Source: an uncultured Bacilli bacterium (GTDB lineage: Bacteria; Bacillota_I; Bacilli_A; RF39; UBA660). From it: a stretch of 8,893 nucleotides of DNA. Of the stretch, positions 7,074 through 8,893 are shown in pieces. The notes below the pieces were generated by a model, which saw only the letters and a list, made by a program, of their open reading frames with translations, did no database searches and was not told the DNA's origin. The translations under genes were made by a program, and so were the position numbers. The stretch's first letter is position 1, and every line of letters begins with the position of its first letter. The stretch lies in the NCBI GenBank assembly GCA_944359595.1, contig CALVSV010000129.1:1-8893 (forward strand). The letters run 5' to 3'.

Positions 7074-7391
7074 ATGAACTTTGGTAGATTATTTAATCCA
7101 TATGGTGCCTCTAGTATTGGAAGAAGTATAAGAAGTGGTATAAATTGGTCAAATATTTTAAATAATACACAAAAAACATTAGGAATAATAAATCAAGCTA
7201 TACCTGTTTTCTATCAAGTAAAGCCAATGTTTAATAATTTAAAAACAATGTTTCGTGTTGCAAATGAAATAAATAAGGATGATACTATTAAAATAAATAA
7301 TGATACAACTAATAGTCAAGTTATAAAAAATAATATAAGATATGAAAAAGCTAATTATATAAGTGATGAGGGACCAAATTTCTTTATATAA
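7074..7391 (+). CDS. VrrA/YqfQ-like small protein
   Basis: The 105-residue protein has a Gly/Ser/Arg-rich N-terminus followed by INWSNILNNTQKTLGIINQAIPVFYQVKP (in segments from residue 23 to 51) and MFNNLKTMFRV. The LNNTQKxL ... P ... P-M-NL pattern recalls the conserved core of Bacillus VrrA/YqfQ proteins, whose function is unknown; this is pattern memory, not a search. The remainder (about 68-105) is polar and looks disordered. It is shorter than the Bacillus proteins (about 200 residues), which have longer low-complexity ends. The ATG at 7074 is chosen for its perfect GGAGG (7062-7066); an in-frame ATG at 7020 would add 18 Cys/Ile-rich residues and has no ribosome-binding site. The gene diverges from pilC and ends in its own terminator, so it is likely monocistronic. 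Confidence 0.65.
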   Translation: MNFGRLFNPYGASSIGRSIRSGINWSNILNNTQKTLGIINQAIPVFYQVKPMFNNLKTMFRVANEINKDDTIKINNDTTNSQVIKNNIRYEKANYISDEGPNFFI

Positions 7392-7415
7392 ATACAATTT
7401 ATATAAAGTTTTTTT
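7382..7415 (+). terminator. Terminator of the vrrA-like gene
   Basis: A perfect 11-bp inverted repeat, CTTTATATAAA (7382-7392) and TTTATATAAAG (7398-7408), with a 5-base loop, followed by seven T (7409-7415). The stop codon of the vrrA-like gene (7389-7391) lies in the left arm. The stem is A/T-rich, but the layout is that of an intrinsic terminator. Confidence 0.75.
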
Positions 7416-7439
7416 AATTAATATAATAATAAAATCTTA

Positions 7440-7556
7440 TTGAGAAGATTTAATTTAATGAAGAAATATAGAAGTATTATTAACTTGATAAGTAAAATTC
7501 ATGAATATAAAATAAAACAATCATATTTATTAAATACTAAAAAAAGACACATTTAG
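7440..7556 (+). pseudogene. Truncated copy of the 5' end of the downstream fic gene
   Basis: From TTG at 7440 the frame reads MRRFNLMKKYRSII, then NLISKIHEYKIKQSYLLNTKK, and stops at TAG 7554-7556, after 38 codons. The intact gene at 8095 has the same start, MRRFNLMEEYSSII, and the same NLISKIHEYKGKQSYLLNTKK stretch. The relic lacks 18 bases (six residues, SNSNII or equivalent) in frame and differs at only a handful of other bases, so the duplication is fairly recent. Homology begins at the start codon and fades near 7545. The relic has neither a ribosome-binding site nor the inhibitory SxxxEG helix nor the active-site loop, so it cannot make a working Fic enzyme. Confidence 0.85.
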
Positions 7557-7651
7557 ATTGTGTTGGATATATAGTTAAAAACGTTATAGGTTATGAAGAT
7601 GAAAATGGTCCTAGAATGGTTAAGACGCCATGGGTGTCATTGAATATGTGA
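7541..7651 (+). pseudogene. Unidentified protein-like fragment
   Basis: In the frame shifted from the fic relic, an open stretch without a start codon reads THLDCVGYIVKNVIGYEDE then NGPRMVKTPWVSLNM and ends at TGA 7649-7651. The composition (Gly, Asp, Pro, Trp) is far more protein-like than random frames of this AT-rich DNA, and the local G+C is higher than around it. I do not recognise the family. It is probably the leftover of a gene whose start was lost when the fic copy was joined at about 7545. Confidence 0.4.
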
Positions 7652-7657
7652 TACCCA
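7631..7657. repeat. Inverted repeat in a GC-richer patch
   Basis: TGGGTGTCA (7631-7639) pairs with TGATACCCA (7649-7657) over 9 bp with one G-T pair. A second, overlapping stem pairs GACGCC (7624-7629) with GGTGTC (7633-7638). The two exclude each other. No T-tract follows on either strand, so it is not an ordinary terminator. Confidence 0.45.
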
Positions 7658-7699
7658 AACAAAAAATTAATAAATGTCCATAAAATAAGGGTTTTAGAT

Positions 7700-7752
7700 A
7701 ATATTTCACTTTATTAGTTAAAGACTAATTTATAGAAAGTGAGATATTTTTT
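7700..7752 (+). terminator. Long hairpin with T-tract
   Basis: Outer arms AATATTTCACTTT (7700-7712) and AAAGTGAGATATT (7736-7748) pair over 13 bp with one G-T pair. An inner 6-bp stem, ATTAGT/ACTAAT (7713-7718, 7724-7729), adds to it. Six T follow from 7747 to 7752. It has terminator form and would end the transcript of the lost gene represented by the fragment upstream. Confidence 0.55.
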
Positions 7753-7994
7753 ATGAAAAATGAGAAAAATTTTAAAAATCCTAAATTAATACCTTTGCTG
7801 ATAAAATATGTTAAAGTAAATAAAGTAATATTTCCTATTGAGAAAGATTATTTGGTAGTCATAGACTAGGAATTGTAGAATCTATAATACAACAATTTTG
7901 TTTATTAAGGTCTGCTAATATATGTGGAGAATATCCAAAATGTGAAAAATGCAAGATAAGGAAGTATTGTAATTATAATAAGAACAAATTATGA
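7753..7994 (+). pseudogene. Frameshifted relic ending in a four-cysteine cluster (HhH-GPD/endonuclease III-like?)
   Basis: The first frame starts at ATG 7753 and runs 38 codons (ending PIEKDYLVVID) to TAG 7867-7869. A second frame, open from 7842 to TGA 7992-7994, reads ERLFGSHRLGIVESIIQQF, then CLLRSANI, and ends in CGEYPKCEKCKIRKYC-NYNKNK. The C-x5-C-x2-C-x5-C ending with a Pro before the second Cys, followed by Tyr and Lys, resembles the C-terminal 4Fe-4S loop of endonuclease III and MutY-type glycosylases (normally C-x6-C-x2-C-x5-C). The VVID and HRLG pieces recall the VDTH...RLG segment of the same fold. Too little remains for a catalytic domain. Family assignment is tentative; that it is a decayed, frameshifted gene end is better supported. 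Confidence 0.4.
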
Positions 7995-8023
7995 TATTAC
8001 ACATATTAATAATGTGAATTTAT

Positions 8024-8092
8024 TTGCATCAAACATATTGTTAATTGCATCATTTTATGATATAATGACGCAAATGAAAGGAGAATGATGCA
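8024..8092 (+). promoter_or_regulatory. Operator-like array over the fic promoter
   Basis: TTGCATCA occurs at 8024-8031 and again at 8045-8052, 21 bp apart (two helical turns). TGACGCAA at 8066-8073 is the inverse of it with one mismatch, and TGATGCA at 8086-8092 is an exact inverse of seven bases. The copies lie upstream of the -35 box, in the spacer, on the predicted start of transcription and just before the start codon, which is where a repressor would block both RNA polymerase and ribosomes. Confidence 0.6.
8038..8066 (+). promoter_or_regulatory. Promoter of the class II fic gene
   Basis: TTGTTA (8038-8043), a 17-bp spacer and a consensus TATAAT (8061-8066) preceded by TGA, the extended -10 form. 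Transcription should start near 8073, leaving a leader of about 20 bases with AAAGGAG at 8077-8083. It is the best promoter in the window. Confidence 0.8.
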
Positions 8093-8094
8093 GT

Positions 8095-8893
8095 TTGAGA
8101 AGATTTAATTTAATGGAAGAATATAGTAGTATTATATCTAATAGTAATATTATTAACTTGATAAGTAAAATTCATGAGTATAAAGGGAAACAATCATATT
8201 TATTAAATACTAAAAAAAACATATTAGAAACCTTATTAAAAGTTGCTAAAATAGAGAGTACTTCTTCATCAAATAAAATTGAAGGTATTTATACTACTGA
8301 TGAAAGAATTGAGAAAATCGTAAATCAAAAATTAGAACCTAAAAACAGAAACGAAGAAGAAATTGCTGGTTATAGAGATGTATTAACTTTAATACACGAA
8401 AATTATAATTTTATTGATATTAATAAAAATACAATCTTACAATTACACAGAGATTTATATAAATATACTGGTTATAGTTATGTTGGTAAATTTAAAAATT
8501 CTCAAAACTTTATTGAAGAAGAAAATGAAAAAGGAGAAAAGAAAATAAAATTTACACCACTATCTCCTATTGAAACACCAATTGCAATTGAAGAATTATG
8601 TAAAAATTATAATGAATTAGTTAATAATGAATCATGTGATTTACTAGTCTTAATTCCTATATTTATATTAGATTTTGTATCAATACACCCATTTAATGAT
8701 GGTAATGGTCGAATGAGTAGATTATTTACTTTACTATTATTATATAAAGCAAATTATATGGTAGGAAAATATATTAGTATTGAAAAAATTATAGAAGAAA
8801 CAAAAGATAGTTATTATGATACATTAGAAAAAAGTTCTACAAATTGGCATAATAACGAAAATGATTATTCATATTTTGTAGAGTATTATTTAG
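8095..8893 (+). CDS. Class II Fic-family protein, AMP transferase type (3' end outside window)
   Basis: The frame from TTG 8095 stays open to the window edge (266 codons). Fic enzymes move AMP from ATP onto a protein hydroxyl. The active-site loop is complete and canonical: HPFNDGNGRMSR (198-209). The N-terminal inhibitory helix motif (S/T)xxxE(G/N) is present as SNKIEG (59-64), which defines class II, where the Glu blocks ATP gamma-phosphate binding. NEEEIAGYRDVL (86-97), LHRDLYKYTGYSYVGKFK (117-134) and FTPLSPIETP (153-162) fit the large Fic group with a Fic_N domain. TTG is chosen because AAAGGAG lies 11 bases upstream and the MRxF start is usual in the family; the ATG at 8113 lacks a ribosome-binding site, and the ATGs at 8085 and 8088 are out of frame. 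Many relatives end in a winged-helix DNA-binding domain, which would lie beyond the window. Confidence 0.93.
   Translation, partial: MRRFNLMEEYSSIISNSNIINLISKIHEYKGKQSYLLNTKKNILETLLKVAKIESTSSSNKIEGIYTTDERIEKIVNQKLEPKNRNEEEIAGYRDVLTLIHENYNFIDINKNTILQLHRDLYKYTGYSYVGKFKNSQNFIEEENEKGEKKIKFTPLSPIETPIAIEELCKNYNELVNNESCDLLVLIPIFILDFVSIHPFNDGNGRMSRLFTLLLLYKANYMVGKYISIEKIIEETKDSYYDTLEKSSTNWHNNENDYSYFVEYYL

Larger units (their letters stand above)
7392..8094 (+). other. 703-bp stretch without an intact gene, made of gene relics
   Basis: No open frame here is longer than about 50 codons. The stretch holds, in order, the vrrA-like terminator, a truncated copy of the fic 5' end (7440-7556), a protein-like fragment overlapping a GC-richer patch with hairpins (7541-7657), a hairpin with T-tract (7700-7752), a frameshifted fragment with a Cys cluster (7753-7994) and the fic promoter. 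It reads as a decayed insertion or rearrangement zone. Confidence 0.7.

Noticed and set aside
7585..7660. tRNA-like D-arm (GGTTAAGACGCC) followed by a stem-loop.
   Set aside because: No matching 7-bp acceptor stem, no T-arm (GGTTCRANNCC) downstream, and an oversized D-loop; the region reads better as a protein fragment.
8000..8016. CACAT/ATGTG inverted repeat after the Cys-cluster relic.
   Set aside because: Only a 5-bp stem with A/T flanks; too weak to call a terminator or operator.
8085..8108. Short frame from ATG 8085 (MMQFEKI) right after the GGAG of the fic leader.
   Set aside because: Seven codons, out of frame with fic; too short to support as a leader peptide without other evidence.

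Overview
The window is AT-rich (by eye about 25% G+C), uses TGG for Trp and TGA as a stop, and has GGAGG/GGTGA ribosome-binding sites. With a diderm-type peptidoglycan precursor route (MurE with a DNPR motif, MraY), a type IV pilus or competence-type assembly system, a VrrA/YqfQ-like protein and a superoxide reductase, this suggests an anaerobic, walled, very low-GC Firmicute (Bacilli/Mycoplasmatota-like uncultured lineage). That placement is inference.

Layout. Positions 1-267 hold the 3' end of a Fic-domain gene whose start lies outside the window, followed by a symmetric hairpin terminator (360-409). A YigZ/IMPACT-family gene (483-1034, +) converges on a six-gene minus-strand run read from 6945 down to 1048: pilC-like, pilD-like, superoxide reductase, an unrecognised orf, murE, mraY. 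A long A/T hairpin covers both stop codons at the convergence point (988-1051). Gene spacing in the minus-strand run is 0-46 bp and murE/mraY abut exactly (TAA then ATG), so it is probably one operon from an extended -10 promoter near 6970. Diverging from it is a small VrrA/YqfQ-like gene (7074-7391, +) with its own hairpin terminator.

The last 1.5 kb is accessory in character. Between 7392 and 8094 there is no intact gene. There are relics: a truncated copy of the 5' end of the downstream fic gene, a short protein-like fragment, and a frameshifted fragment ending in a four-cysteine cluster like that of endonuclease III-type proteins. A class II Fic gene then starts at 8095 (TTG) and runs off the window. 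Its promoter is very well formed and is overlaid by four copies of a TTGCATCA/TGATGCAA motif that look like operators.

Functionally, the minus-strand operon mixes envelope assembly (pilus/pseudopilus platform and prepilin peptidase, and two consecutive steps of lipid I synthesis) with an oxidative-stress enzyme. The window is flanked by two Fic genes of different subfamilies, so the fic locus at the right end, with its duplication relic and operator array, is the most dynamic part. I see no transposase, CRISPR array, rRNA or convincing tRNA.
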